From the NCBI GenBank assembly GCA_019118325.1, contig DWZE01000042.1:1-64000 (forward strand): a stretch of DNA of 64,000 bases, written 5' to 3'. This DNA is from Candidatus Bacteroides intestinavium (GTDB lineage Bacteria; Bacteroidota; Bacteroidia; Bacteroidales; Bacteroidaceae). A model generated the notes under the pieces. It saw only the letters and a program-made list of their open reading frames with translations. It searched no databases and was not told the DNA's origin. Numbering within the stretch: the first letter of the stretch is position 1; each line of letters begins with the position of its first letter. Positions 8,776-17,525 of this stretch are shown here, one piece after another. The position numbers and the translations under genes were made by a program.

Positions 8776-8863
8776 CGGAAAGACGGGGATTCGAACCCCG
8801 GATACCCTTTTGGGGTATACACGCTTTCCAGGCGTGCCTCTTCAACCACTCGAGCATCTTTCC
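8776..8863 (-). tRNA. tRNA-Ser (anticodon GGA)
   Basis: An 88-nt class II tRNA starts with GGAAAGA on the - strand, has an anticodon loop CTGGAAA giving GGA, a long variable arm, and a GGTTCGAATCC T-arm. The discriminator base is G and no CCA is encoded. A -7 box TACTTTTG (- strand, 8947-8954) gives a leader of about 75 nt. Confidence 0.96.
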
Positions 8864-9024
8864 TTGGTTACCTCTCTTTCGCCTAAGATGAGTGAAAAGT
8901 AAGGGTGAAAACAAGGGCTTCTAAAAGGCTTTCTCGTTTTCGGGTGCAAAAGTAGTGCTTTTTTTGAAACGAGAGGCCTTGCGGACTGCTTTTTCTTCAG
9001 GCAAACATGTCTGATTAATATCTT

Positions 9025-9825
9025 TTAAGAGTTTTCGACCCATTTAGGGAGCTTTGTGAACAAGTTCAAGGCATTGGCAGAGGTGACGGCAGCCACTTCT
9101 TCAGGAGGAAGCCCGATGACTTCGGCCACCTTGAGGGCGGTGTCCTTCACATAAGCGCTCTCGTTGCGACGCCCCCTATGAGGGACAGGAGCCAGATAGG
9201 GCGCGTCCGTCTCCAACACCAGACGTTCGAGAGGAAGATGACGCACCACCTCGGGCAAGGTAGACTTCTTGAAGGTCACCACGCCCCCAATGCCCAACAG
9301 AAAGCCCGGGAAGGTTTCCAGAAAGCGATGCGCTTCGTCCTCAGTGCCCGTAAAACAATGCAGGATGCCACGTAAAGGAGTCCCCCGATAGGATTCCAAC
9401 ACTTGACAGATGGGTTCAAAGGCTTCCCGGCAGTGGATGACCACGGGCAGACCGAACTCCAGAGCCCAGCGGAGTTGGATGTCCAAAGCCTGACGTTGCC
9501 GGTCCTCATAGGTACGGTCCCAATAGAGATCCATTCCTATCTCGCCAATGGCCACGAAGGAAGAATTCGTCTCCAACTGGCGGCGCACCACGTCCAATTC
9601 CTCTTCATAACGTGCATCCACTGAGGTCGGATGAAGTCCCATCATCGGAAAGCAATAGCCGGAATAAGCCTCGCACATCCGAAGCAAAGGAGCGATGGTG
9701 GTGCTATCTATATTGGGCATCAGAAGGTGGGTGATTCCGGCCTGACGGGCACGGGCCACCACCTCGGAACGGTCTTCATCAAATTCCTCCAGAAAGAGGT
9801 GCGTATGTGTATCAATCAGTTTCAT
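9025..9825 (-). CDS. TatD family 3'-5' DNA exonuclease / hydrolase
   Basis: This is a metal-dependent TIM-barrel hydrolase of the TatD family (cytosolic 3'-5' exonuclease in characterised members). The N-terminal LIDTHTHLF carries the metal-binding His pair. IGEIGMDLYW, VIHCREAF, LHCFTGT and LETDAPYLAP are the other family motifs. The start is set at MKLIDTHTH (9825; an ATG one codon upstream at 9828 is possible). Upstream in-frame codons overlap the preceding gene and have no homology. The gene overlaps the 3' end of the upstream hypothetical by about 14 bp, so the two are likely co-translated. Confidence 0.94.
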   Translation of the reverse strand: MKLIDTHTHLFLEEFDEDRSEVVARARQAGITHLLMPNIDSTTIAPLLRMCEAYSGYCFPMMGLHPTSVDARYEEELDVVRRQLETNSSFVAIGEIGMDLYWDRTYEDRQRQALDIQLRWALEFGLPVVIHCREAFEPICQVLESYRGTPLRGILHCFTGTEDEAHRFLETFPGFLLGIGGVVTFKKSTLPEVVRHLPLERLVLETDAPYLAPVPHRGRRNESAYVKDTALKVAEVIGLPPEEVAAVTSANALNLFTKLPKWVENS

Positions 9826-10543
9826 CATTGGTCTGTTCGTTTTTCTGCGCTTTCTTTTCGCCGGAACGATAATAATAAATGACTCCATAATCCCGACAAA
9901 GTTCCAAACGCTTCTCGTTGGGCAATATGGACTCAAAAGACTTCTCCACCTGATTCCAAGCATCCAGAATCAGACGGTCGGCCTCGGCACGCATGGAAGC
10001 CAAAGCCTGCAAGCTACGGGCGGTCAGGGCCTGCAGATTCTTTTGCCTGCCATAGCTGTCCATAAAAAGGTCATAGTGCACTTTGACTTTGGCTATGGTA
10101 GGGTTATAAATAGGGATTCCGCCTTGGGCTGTGCGCCTTCCCTCGCCTTCTATGATTTTCTTTCCCCACTCGGCCAACGAGGCATCCGAAGCCAGGTCGG
10201 GCAAGTTGTGATGCAGGTGGGCCAGTCCATACAAATCCCGCTGGGCGGGACGTACCTCGTTGCGTATCATCGCCAGATTCAGCACCTGGATGAAATGCGA
10301 GATGTACAGACGAGCCATTTGCACGTTCCGGTGATGAACGGGAGCTGCCTTAGCCTGCCGTTCATAACATTCGGCATAATAGATCTGGGCGGCTTCGAAA
10401 CGGGGAAGGAAATTCCGAACGGCCGTCAAGGTCTTGAGGGACACCACGGGATGATAAGCATCATACGCGTCGTCCTTGGCCACCAGAGCCTTCAACGAGC
10501 GTATCCGCGCCTGGTCCGTGTTGGGCAATCGTCTGTATGGCAT
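9812..10543 (-). CDS. Conserved hypothetical protein between polyprenyl synthetase and tatD
   Basis: This 243-residue protein was not recognised as a named family. It is helical, rich in Arg, Ala and Leu, has no signal peptide or membrane segment, and contains a long coiled region (AEADRLILDAWNQVEKSFESILPNEKR). It starts 3 bp after the polyprenyl synthetase stop and overlaps tatD, so it belongs to a tight operon. The tail is Lys/Glu/Asp-rich. The HYDLFMDSYGRQKNLQALTA segment may be a conserved core. Confidence 0.8.
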   Translation of the reverse strand: MPYRRLPNTDQARIRSLKALVAKDDAYDAYHPVVSLKTLTAVRNFLPRFEAAQIYYAECYERQAKAAPVHHRNVQMARLYISHFIQVLNLAMIRNEVRPAQRDLYGLAHLHHNLPDLASDASLAEWGKKIIEGEGRRTAQGGIPIYNPTIAKVKVHYDLFMDSYGRQKNLQALTARSLQALASMRAEADRLILDAWNQVEKSFESILPNEKRLELCRDYGVIYYYRSGEKKAQKNEQTNDETD

Positions 10544-10546
10544 CGC

Positions 10547-11521
10547 TCAGACCTCCCTGTACATCAGTTTCTCCATCAGGACTTCCAATTCGGCTTTCCG
10601 TTCCGCAGGTACTGACACGGCTTCCAGTGCGGCACGTGCACGCCCGGTGTAGGTTTCCATCAGATGTTCGCACAAAGCCTTCACGCCTATCCCGTCATAG
10701 AGGGCCGTTACCGAGGCTATCTTCTCTTCGGGCACGTAAGTTTCCGCGTCTATCCAGGCGTCCAAGGCCTGGCGTTGGGAGGGAGTGGCCTGTTCATAGG
10801 CCTTGATGAGCAGGTAGGTCTTCTTGTTGCAGAGGATATCACCTCCGATATTCTTGCCGAACACCTCGGGATTGCCATATACATCCAGCAGGTCGTCCTT
10901 CAGTTGGAAGGCAAGGCCCAGATGAATGCCGAAGTCATACAAGTGGCCTGCATCTTCGGGAGAAGCTCCCGCCAGCAGAGCGCCCATCTTCAAGCTACAG
11001 GAGAGCAGGACAGAGGTCTTGAGGCGTATCATCTCCATGTATTCGGCTTCGGTCACATCTTTGCGCGTCTCGAAGTCCATGTCCAGTTGCTGACCTTCGC
11101 AAATCTCAAGGGCTGTCTGGCTAAACAGATCCATCACCTCCTTCAGGCACTCCGGGGGACATTGCGCCATGAACTGGTAGGCCAATACCAGCATCGCATC
11201 GCCGGAAAGGATGGCCGTGTTCTCATTCCATACCTTGTGAACGGTAGGCTTGCCCCGGCGCCGGTCGGCCTTGTCCATGAGGTCGTCGTGCAGAAGGGTA
11301 TAGTTGTGATAGACCTCAATGCCTGTAGCCTGCGGGAAGATGTGCTCCACATCCTCGCGATAGAGGTTGTAGGCCATCAGCATCAGCAGGGGACGGATGC
11401 GCTTTCCGCCTATGGAAAGGACATACGAGACCGGAGCATACAGACCTTGGGGCTGACGCGTGAACTTCAGTTCCTCGAAATGACGATTGATTTTCTCGGT
11501 TAATTCCGTAATGGTGAACAT
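10547..11521 (-). CDS. Polyprenyl (farnesyl/geranylgeranyl-type) diphosphate synthase
   Basis: The enzyme condenses isopentenyl diphosphate with allylic diphosphates to make precursors for quinones and cell-wall lipid carriers. Both Asp-rich motifs are present: LLHDDLMDKADRRRG (Asp79, 80 and 83) and FQLKDDLLDVYGN (Asp209, 210 and 213). GGKRIRPLL provides the diphosphate-binding Lys and Arg. A Tyr five residues before the first motif favours a short product, but chain length cannot be fixed by reading. Length is 324 residues. It lies in a leftward run after the TonB-like gene. Confidence 0.93.
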   Translation of the reverse strand: MFTITELTEKINRHFEELKFTRQPQGLYAPVSYVLSIGGKRIRPLLMLMAYNLYREDVEHIFPQATGIEVYHNYTLLHDDLMDKADRRRGKPTVHKVWNENTAILSGDAMLVLAYQFMAQCPPECLKEVMDLFSQTALEICEGQQLDMDFETRKDVTEAEYMEMIRLKTSVLLSCSLKMGALLAGASPEDAGHLYDFGIHLGLAFQLKDDLLDVYGNPEVFGKNIGGDILCNKKTYLLIKAYEQATPSQRQALDAWIDAETYVPEEKIASVTALYDGIGVKALCEHLMETYTGRARAALEAVSVPAERKAELEVLMEKLMYREV

Positions 11522-11593
11522 GTTGAGTAATGGTTAATGGTTAATGATGAATGGTCAATAAGTAATCAATCAAGAGTTTAAAAGCTGAAGGGA

Positions 11594-12298
11594 TTATTGC
11601 AACCGGAACTCCACGGGCAACGTGAAACGGACACGCACGGGTTTTCCTTTCAGCTTTCCGGGTTTCCACGGAGGCATCGTGGAGAGCACGCGCGTGGCTT
11701 CACGATCCAAAGCCGGATGTACACCCGTCAACACTTGCACGTCGGCGATGCTTCCATCCGCGTTTACGATGAACTGGCAAAGAACGCGTCCCTGTATGCG
11801 GTTCCTTTGAGCAAAGGCGGGGTATCGGACGTGTTGGGTCAGGTAACGCATCAGCCCAGGAAGTCCTCCGTCGGAAAACTCCGGAAGCTCATCCACCAGC
11901 AGGTAAGGCTGGTCTTCCGCCGCCCGGATTGGGCGGGCCTCCTCAGGGATAAGCTCCGGAAGAGGAGTGCCTTCCGTAATCTCCGATGAAGGAGGTAAAG
12001 GCGTTTCTTTCTCCAACGGTGTTTCGTTGTCCACCACGTCCAGTTGTTCGAGAGGAGCGGGTGTCTCTACCGCAGGAGGAGGTGGCGGAGGAGGCTCGAA
12101 GAGGGTTTCCGGAAGGGGAATGTCCAGTTCTTCTTCGAATAGCAGATCGGACAAGGTCCCATCGGCATCGAATTTTTCTTCAGGGCTCCTCCACTCCAAA
12201 GCGATAAACACTAGAGAGAGCGCCACCGCATAGCCCACCAGGAGCCACAAGGGGCGCCGCCTCTCCAAGTCCGCTTCGGGCGATTTCTTGACCTCCAT
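11594..12298 (-). CDS. TonB family energy-transducing protein
   Basis: TonB proteins couple the inner-membrane proton gradient to outer-membrane receptors. The 234-residue protein has a short cytosolic start, one membrane helix (LWLLVGYAVALSLVFIALEW, residues 17-36), a Pro/Glu-rich periplasmic linker with a PPPPPP run near residue 70, and a C-terminal TonB domain (RYPAFAQRNRIQGRVLCQFI to MPPWKPGKLKGKPVRVRFT). No ExbB or ExbD gene is adjacent. It begins 10 bp after metY and may be read with it. Confidence 0.93.
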   Translation of the reverse strand: MEVKKSPEADLERRRPLWLLVGYAVALSLVFIALEWRSPEEKFDADGTLSDLLFEEELDIPLPETLFEPPPPPPPAVETPAPLEQLDVVDNETPLEKETPLPPSSEITEGTPLPELIPEEARPIRAAEDQPYLLVDELPEFSDGGLPGLMRYLTQHVRYPAFAQRNRIQGRVLCQFIVNADGSIADVQVLTGVHPALDREATRVLSTMPPWKPGKLKGKPVRVRFTLPVEFRLQ

Positions 12299-12308
12299 GC
12301 CTTTTCCT

Positions 12309-13589
12309 CTACGCGTTCAGGGCCTGCTCGATATCCGCAATGATATCCTCGGCATTTTCGATGCCCACGGAGAAGCGGATGAGGTCGGGACGCACGCCGG
12401 CTTCGATGAGTTGCTCGTCGGTGAGCTGACGGTGCGTGTGGCTGGCGGGGTGCAGCACGCAGGTGCGGGCATCAGCCACATGGGTAACGATGGCGGCCAG
12501 CTTCAGATGGTCCATGAAGCGGATGGCCACATCACGTCCGCCTTTGAGGCCGAAGGAGACGACGCCGCACGAGCCGTGAGGCATATACTTCTGCGCCAGT
12601 TCATAATACTTGTTGCCGGGCAGGCCGCAGTAGTTCACCCAGGCTACCTTGTCGTTTTGCTGAAGATATTCGGCCACGGCCTGTGCGTTACGGCAATGCT
12701 GGGGCATGCGCAGGTGCAGCGTTTCCAGTCCTAAGTTGAGCAGGAAAGCGTTCATGGGGCTTTGGATGCTGCCCAGGTCGCGCATCAGCTGGGCTGTGGC
12801 TTTGGTTATGTAGGCCATCTTGCCGAATGCCTTGGTGTAGGTCAGGCCGTGGTAGGATTCATCCGGCTGGCAAAGGCCGGGGAACTTGTCTGCATGCGCT
12901 TCCCAGTCGAAGTTACCGCTGTCCACGATGGCTCCGCCCACCGACGTGGCGTGTCCGTCCATATACTTGGTAGTGGAGTGCACCACGATGTCGGCTCCCC
13001 ATTCGAAGGGACGGCAATTGATGGGTGTGGGAAAGGTATTGTCCACGATGAGGGGCACGCCGTGGCTATGGGCGATGCGGGCGAACTTCTCAATGTCCAG
13101 CACTTCGAGCGAGGGATTGGAGATGGTTTCGCCGAACAGGGCCTTGGTATTGGGACGGAAGGCTTTGCTGATTTCCTCCTCCGAATCGTCGGGGTTGATG
13201 AAAGTCACGTCAATGCCCATCTTCTTCATCGTCACGCCGAAGAGGTTGAACGTGCCTCCGTAAATGGCCGACGAACATACGAAGTGGTCGCCTGCCTGGC
13301 AGAGGTTGAACAAGGCATAGTAGTTGGCAGCCTGTCCACTCGATGTGAGCATGGCGGCTATGCCTCCTTCCAGTGCGGCTATCTTGGCAGCCACGGCATC
13401 GTTCGTGGGATTTTGCAGGCGGGTATAGAAATAGCCGCTGTCTTCCAGGTCGAAGAGGCGGGCCATCTGTTCGCTGGTTTCGTATTTGAATGTGGTGCTT
13501 TGATAGATGGGAAGCACGCGCGGTTCCCCTTTCTTGGGAGACCATCCGGCTTGCACGCACAGGGTCTCCGGCTTGAATTGTTTTGCCAT
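12309..13589 (-). CDS. metY: O-acetylhomoserine sulfhydrylase (aminocarboxypropyltransferase)
   Basis: This PLP enzyme makes homocysteine from O-acetylhomoserine and sulfide in methionine synthesis. At 426 residues it is the long MetY type rather than cystathionine gamma-synthase. Key parts are TLCVQAGW, YTRLQNPTNDAVAAKIAALE, SSGQAANYY, and the PLP Lys208 in VVHSTTKYMDGHA. It heads a leftward run of five genes. A -7 box (TATTTTTG on the - strand, 13641-13648) sits about 50 bp upstream and lies back to back with the promoter of the amidase gene. Confidence 0.96.
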   Translation of the reverse strand: MAKQFKPETLCVQAGWSPKKGEPRVLPIYQSTTFKYETSEQMARLFDLEDSGYFYTRLQNPTNDAVAAKIAALEGGIAAMLTSSGQAANYYALFNLCQAGDHFVCSSAIYGGTFNLFGVTMKKMGIDVTFINPDDSEEEISKAFRPNTKALFGETISNPSLEVLDIEKFARIAHSHGVPLIVDNTFPTPINCRPFEWGADIVVHSTTKYMDGHATSVGGAIVDSGNFDWEAHADKFPGLCQPDESYHGLTYTKAFGKMAYITKATAQLMRDLGSIQSPMNAFLLNLGLETLHLRMPQHCRNAQAVAEYLQQNDKVAWVNYCGLPGNKYYELAQKYMPHGSCGVVSFGLKGGRDVAIRFMDHLKLAAIVTHVADARTCVLHPASHTHRQLTDEQLIEAGVRPDLIRFSVGIENAEDIIADIEQALNA

Positions 13590-13640
13590 ATTTGTTATCT
13601 TCTTAAGTAGTTTCTTTTCAATTAATATTCAATTATGCGG

Positions 13641-13668
13641 CAAAAATAAGGAAAATAACGTACTTTTG
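13641..13668. promoter_or_regulatory. Back-to-back promoters of metY and the amidase gene
   Basis: The - strand box TATTTTTG (13641-13648) faces metY and the + strand box TACTTTTG (13661-13668) faces the amidase gene, with 12 bp between them. The two promoters must share or compete for the same DNA. Confidence 0.6.
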
Positions 13669-13703
13669 TCCGGTCAAAGTCCTTTTTTTGCATTAATATA
13701 GAT

Positions 13704-14708
13704 ATGAACCGACTCCTTTTCATCCTCTTCCTGCTGGCCATGCCCGCTTTCTTGTCCGCCCAGCAGTCCACCGCCACTCCCCGGAGAGGCGAAGGTATTT
13801 CCGCTTTCCTGGAGCGTAACGGACGCCCCGGGCGTGCCTATTACAATGAGTTTCTGGAACTGAACAAGAAACGCCTGAAGGGAAAGAAAGAATTGATGTA
13901 TGGCGTCAAATACGTCCTTCCGCCTCGGCGAGACAAAGGCGGGGGCTCCGCGAAAGAAAGACAGGGCAAAGGCAGAACTTTGCACGAGCCTCTCTTCGGG
14001 CGCAAACTGGACGACGTGCAGGTGACGGGCAACCGCCTGAAAGGTGCGTGCTTCTACGTGGTGAGCGGACACGGAGGACCCGACCCCGGAGCCATCGGTC
14101 GCGTGGGACGCCACGAACTGCATGAAGACGAGTATGCCTATGATGTGGCCCTGCGGCTGGCGCGCAACCTCATGCAGGAAGGTGCCGAAGTGCGCATCAT
14201 CATCCAGGACAAGAAAGACGGCATCCGTAACGACCGCTACCTGAACAACTCCAAGCGTGAGACCTGCATGGGCGACCCCATCCCCCTGGGGCAGGTGGCG
14301 CGCCTCCAGCAACGGTGCGACAAGATCAACGCCTTGTATGCCAAAGACCGCAAGAAGTATAAGTACTGCCGCTCCATCTTCCTCCATGTAGACAGCCGGG
14401 GCAAACGTGCCCAGGTAGATGTGTTCTTCTACCATGCCGACGGGAGCAAGTATGGCAGGCGCCTGGCAAAGAATGCGCGCGACGTCTTCGAACAGAAGTA
14501 TCACCAGCACCAGCCGGGACGTGGCTTCGAGGGTTCGGTCAGCGCACGCAACCTCTATGTGCTGAACAAGTCTACTCCCGTAGCTCTCTTCGTGGAGTTG
14601 GGCAATCTTCAGAATACTTTCGACCAGCGGCGCTTCGTCATTGCGGACAACCGCCAGGCGTTGGCCAACTGGCTGATGGAGGGGTTGGTGAAGGATTATA
14701 GGAACTAA
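13704..14708 (+). CDS. N-acetylmuramoyl-L-alanine amidase (amidase_3), secreted
   Basis: The enzyme cleaves the bond between muramic acid and the peptide in peptidoglycan. A signal peptide covers about residues 1-19 (LLFILFLLAMPAFLSAQ). The catalytic domain shows VVSGHGGPDPGAIGR, HEDEYAYDVALRLARNL, IFLHVDSRG and VALFVELGNLQN, with the zinc His and Glu expected for this fold. A 90-residue N-terminal region may be a cell-wall binding part. It is 334 residues long, has its own promoter and lies 31 bp before the helicase gene. Confidence 0.93.
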   Translation: MNRLLFILFLLAMPAFLSAQQSTATPRRGEGISAFLERNGRPGRAYYNEFLELNKKRLKGKKELMYGVKYVLPPRRDKGGGSAKERQGKGRTLHEPLFGRKLDDVQVTGNRLKGACFYVVSGHGGPDPGAIGRVGRHELHEDEYAYDVALRLARNLMQEGAEVRIIIQDKKDGIRNDRYLNNSKRETCMGDPIPLGQVARLQQRCDKINALYAKDRKKYKYCRSIFLHVDSRGKRAQVDVFFYHADGSKYGRRLAKNARDVFEQKYHQHQPGRGFEGSVSARNLYVLNKSTPVALFVELGNLQNTFDQRRFVIADNRQALANWLMEGLVKDYRN

Positions 14709-14739
14709 GGGAAATAATGATTAAAAAGCAAATTCACTA

Positions 14740-17523
14740 ATGGATAATTTTCTTTCCAAACTGAAAATCAACCCAGCCGCCTCTTTCTCCACAGAAAGAT
14801 ATACCGGACAAGACATTTTTTTTAAATTGGACGCGACAGGCGACGAGACCTTTCTCTGCGTGGTCAATGGCAAAGGGGAGGATATTACTCCCGATTATCG
14901 CTATTATGCAGGCTCCGTGGCTCAACTGCTGCGCAGCATGGACAACGCGCGCCGCGAGCAGGTGCATCAATTTTCCTGGGACGGCGTTGATGAAGGAATC
15001 AGCCTGAAGACACATCCTTACCTGTTGTTTCCACTCGCTTTATGCAAGAACATCGTGGACGAAAACATGAATCCCATCCACGTGAGCGAAAACAACGCTT
15101 CCCTGCAATTGTCGCTTCGCCGGGAAGGCGATACCATTATCCCTGACTTGCAGGCCAATGTAGGCGACGGGAGCATTCAGAAAGAGTTCCGCCTGTTGTC
15201 AGACAGTTTCCTTCTGGCGGACCACACGCTCTATCCCACATCGCCCGTGGGCGACAACTACACCCAGCTTCCTTTCTTCATCGAGCCTTTCCGCGAAGAC
15301 CTGTTGGAAAGCTACCTGTCCATCTTTTGTTCGTTCATTGAAAACGTGCAGCCGGTGTCCGAAGATTTTGAGGTGGTGGTCAATCCGGACGAGAAAGTCC
15401 GCACTTCGCCCGCTATCCTTTTCGAACAGGTAGACGATGACAATGCGCTCTATCTGAAAGTGATAGAATCCATACCCGGTCTTCCGGTAGACTTGACGAG
15501 CCAATTCGAACTGACCCGTACGGCCACCCGCACACTGGACAGGCAAGTCCTTGTGAGGCCGCTGGAGCATGTCTCGCTGGAAGAATCGCTTGCCAGGGTC
15601 AAAAAGCAGATTATCCAGAGCACCTCCGACAAGCAAGCCCGGAAAGATGTCTATCAGGATGGCAACCTGTTTATCATCCCCGGCGATACGGCTGCCCACT
15701 TCTTGCGACAGGGCCTGCTCTCGTTATTGAAGGACTTCCAACTGATAGGAACAGACAAACTCCGCAAATACAACCTCCAGCTGGTGCGTCCACGCTTGAA
15801 CTTGCAGTTGTCATCGGGTATCGATTTCCTGGAGGGCGATGCCGACGTGGAGGTTGGCGAAGAACACTTCAGTTTGCAGGAATTCCTGGCGCAATACCGC
15901 AAGCAGCATTACATCCTGCTCTCCGACGGAAGCCATGCCTTGATGGACGAGAACTATATGCGGAGGCTGGAGCGCCTCTTCAGGCTGAAGAAGAAGGACA
16001 AGGAGGTAAAAGTGTCCTTCTTCGACCTGCCGGAAATAGAAGAAATGCTGGACAGCCAGCTGACCGGCGAAGTGTTCAAGCATCACCGTGAAGTGTATGA
16101 AGGCTTCAACCTGCTGAAGAAGCAGAAACTCCGCCTGCCCGCTTTGAATGCCACTCTGCGTCCCTATCAAATAGAGGGCGTGAAGTGGATAAAATACTTG
16201 CACGACAATAAGTTGGGCGGATGCCTGGCCGACGACATGGGATTGGGAAAGACTCTGCAAGCCATCACCATACTGACTATGCTCTATCCGAAAGAAAAAA
16301 CGCCCAGCCTGGTGGTGATGCCCCGAAGCCTGCTCTTCAATTGGCAGGACGAACTTAACAAATTTGCCCCGTCTCTTTCCGTCTATACCTACTACGGACA
16401 TGGACGTAACCTGAAAGAGGCATTGTCCCACCAGGTTGTTCTCACTACCTACGCCATGGTGCGCAACGATGCCGAAGCCTTCAGCCGGGAGCAGTTCTAC
16501 TATGTCATTCTGGATGAGAGCCAGAACATCAAGACCATAAACGCGCAAACCACCCAGGCCGTATTCCTGCTGAAGGCACGCCATCGGTTAGCTTTGAGCG
16601 GAACCCCGGTGGAAAACAATCTGACGGAACTGTATTCGTTGTTCCGTTTCTTGAATCCCACCATGTTCGGCAGCCTCAGCGATTTCAACGAACAATACAC
16701 CTATCCCATCCAGCGGGAAAATGACAAAGAAGCACTGGAAAGTCTACGCCGGAAGATATTCCCCTTCCTCTTGCGCCGCCTGAAGCGGGATGTGCTGAAA
16801 GAATTGCCCGACCGCACGGAGCAAACCCTCTACGTGGAGATGGAGAAAGCACAGGCCGATTTCTACGAACAACGCCGCCGCTACTACTACCGGCAGGTAA
16901 AGGAAAATATCGCCACCGAAGGCATCCAGAAATCCCAATTCATCATGTTCCAGGCACTGAGTGAACTGCGGCGCATCGCTTCCGTGCCGGAAAGCCTGAC
17001 CGATGACAAAATCACCTCGCCCAAGCTGAACCTGCTGCTGGAAACCGTTTGCGAGGCGGTGACCAACCGCCACAAGGTTGTCATCTTCTTCAACTTCATT
17101 GCCGGGCTGGAATTGGCGGGAGAACGTCTGGAGAAGGAAGGCATCGACTTTGCCAGCATGACAGGCTCCACGCACGACCGGCGAAGCGTGGTGGAGCGTT
17201 TCCAAAACGATCCTCAGTGCATGGTGCTGCTCATGACCCTGAAAACGGGAGGCGTAGGGCTGAATCTGACTGCGGCAGACACCGTGTTCATCTTCGAACC
17301 GTGGTGGAACAAAGCAGCCGAGGAGCAGGCCATCAACCGACTGCACCGCTATGGGCAGACCGCCAAGGTGTTGAGCTATTCGCTTATCACCAAAGGGACC
17401 ATCGAGGAAAAAATACTGCAATTACAACAACAGAAATCGGCCTTGTTCAACGAACTGATAGGGAGCGATTCGGCCTTATCGAAACATTTGACCGAGGAAG
17501 ACATTAATTACATATTAGGCTAA
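14740..17523 (+). CDS. SNF2-family DEAD/DEAH-box helicase/translocase
   Basis: This 927-residue protein is a SWI2/SNF2 ATPase, expected to move on double-stranded DNA rather than unwind it. About 470 N-terminal residues are family-specific and not recognised. Motif I is DDMGLGKT near residues 498-505, motif II is DESQ near 592-595, motif III is ALSGTPVENN, and motif VI is LHRYGQ near 868-873. The C-terminal lobe is complete (TLKTGGVGLNLTAADTVFI). It is coupled to the next gene with only 2 bp between. RapA-like or defence roles are possible but unproven. Confidence 0.94.
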   Translation: MDNFLSKLKINPAASFSTERYTGQDIFFKLDATGDETFLCVVNGKGEDITPDYRYYAGSVAQLLRSMDNARREQVHQFSWDGVDEGISLKTHPYLLFPLALCKNIVDENMNPIHVSENNASLQLSLRREGDTIIPDLQANVGDGSIQKEFRLLSDSFLLADHTLYPTSPVGDNYTQLPFFIEPFREDLLESYLSIFCSFIENVQPVSEDFEVVVNPDEKVRTSPAILFEQVDDDNALYLKVIESIPGLPVDLTSQFELTRTATRTLDRQVLVRPLEHVSLEESLARVKKQIIQSTSDKQARKDVYQDGNLFIIPGDTAAHFLRQGLLSLLKDFQLIGTDKLRKYNLQLVRPRLNLQLSSGIDFLEGDADVEVGEEHFSLQEFLAQYRKQHYILLSDGSHALMDENYMRRLERLFRLKKKDKEVKVSFFDLPEIEEMLDSQLTGEVFKHHREVYEGFNLLKKQKLRLPALNATLRPYQIEGVKWIKYLHDNKLGGCLADDMGLGKTLQAITILTMLYPKEKTPSLVVMPRSLLFNWQDELNKFAPSLSVYTYYGHGRNLKEALSHQVVLTTYAMVRNDAEAFSREQFYYVILDESQNIKTINAQTTQAVFLLKARHRLALSGTPVENNLTELYSLFRFLNPTMFGSLSDFNEQYTYPIQRENDKEALESLRRKIFPFLLRRLKRDVLKELPDRTEQTLYVEMEKAQADFYEQRRRYYYRQVKENIATEGIQKSQFIMFQALSELRRIASVPESLTDDKITSPKLNLLLETVCEAVTNRHKVVIFFNFIAGLELAGERLEKEGIDFASMTGSTHDRRSVVERFQNDPQCMVLLMTLKTGGVGLNLTAADTVFIFEPWWNKAAEEQAINRLHRYGQTAKVLSYSLITKGTIEEKILQLQQQKSALFNELIGSDSALSKHLTEEDINYILG

Positions 17524-17525
17524 GT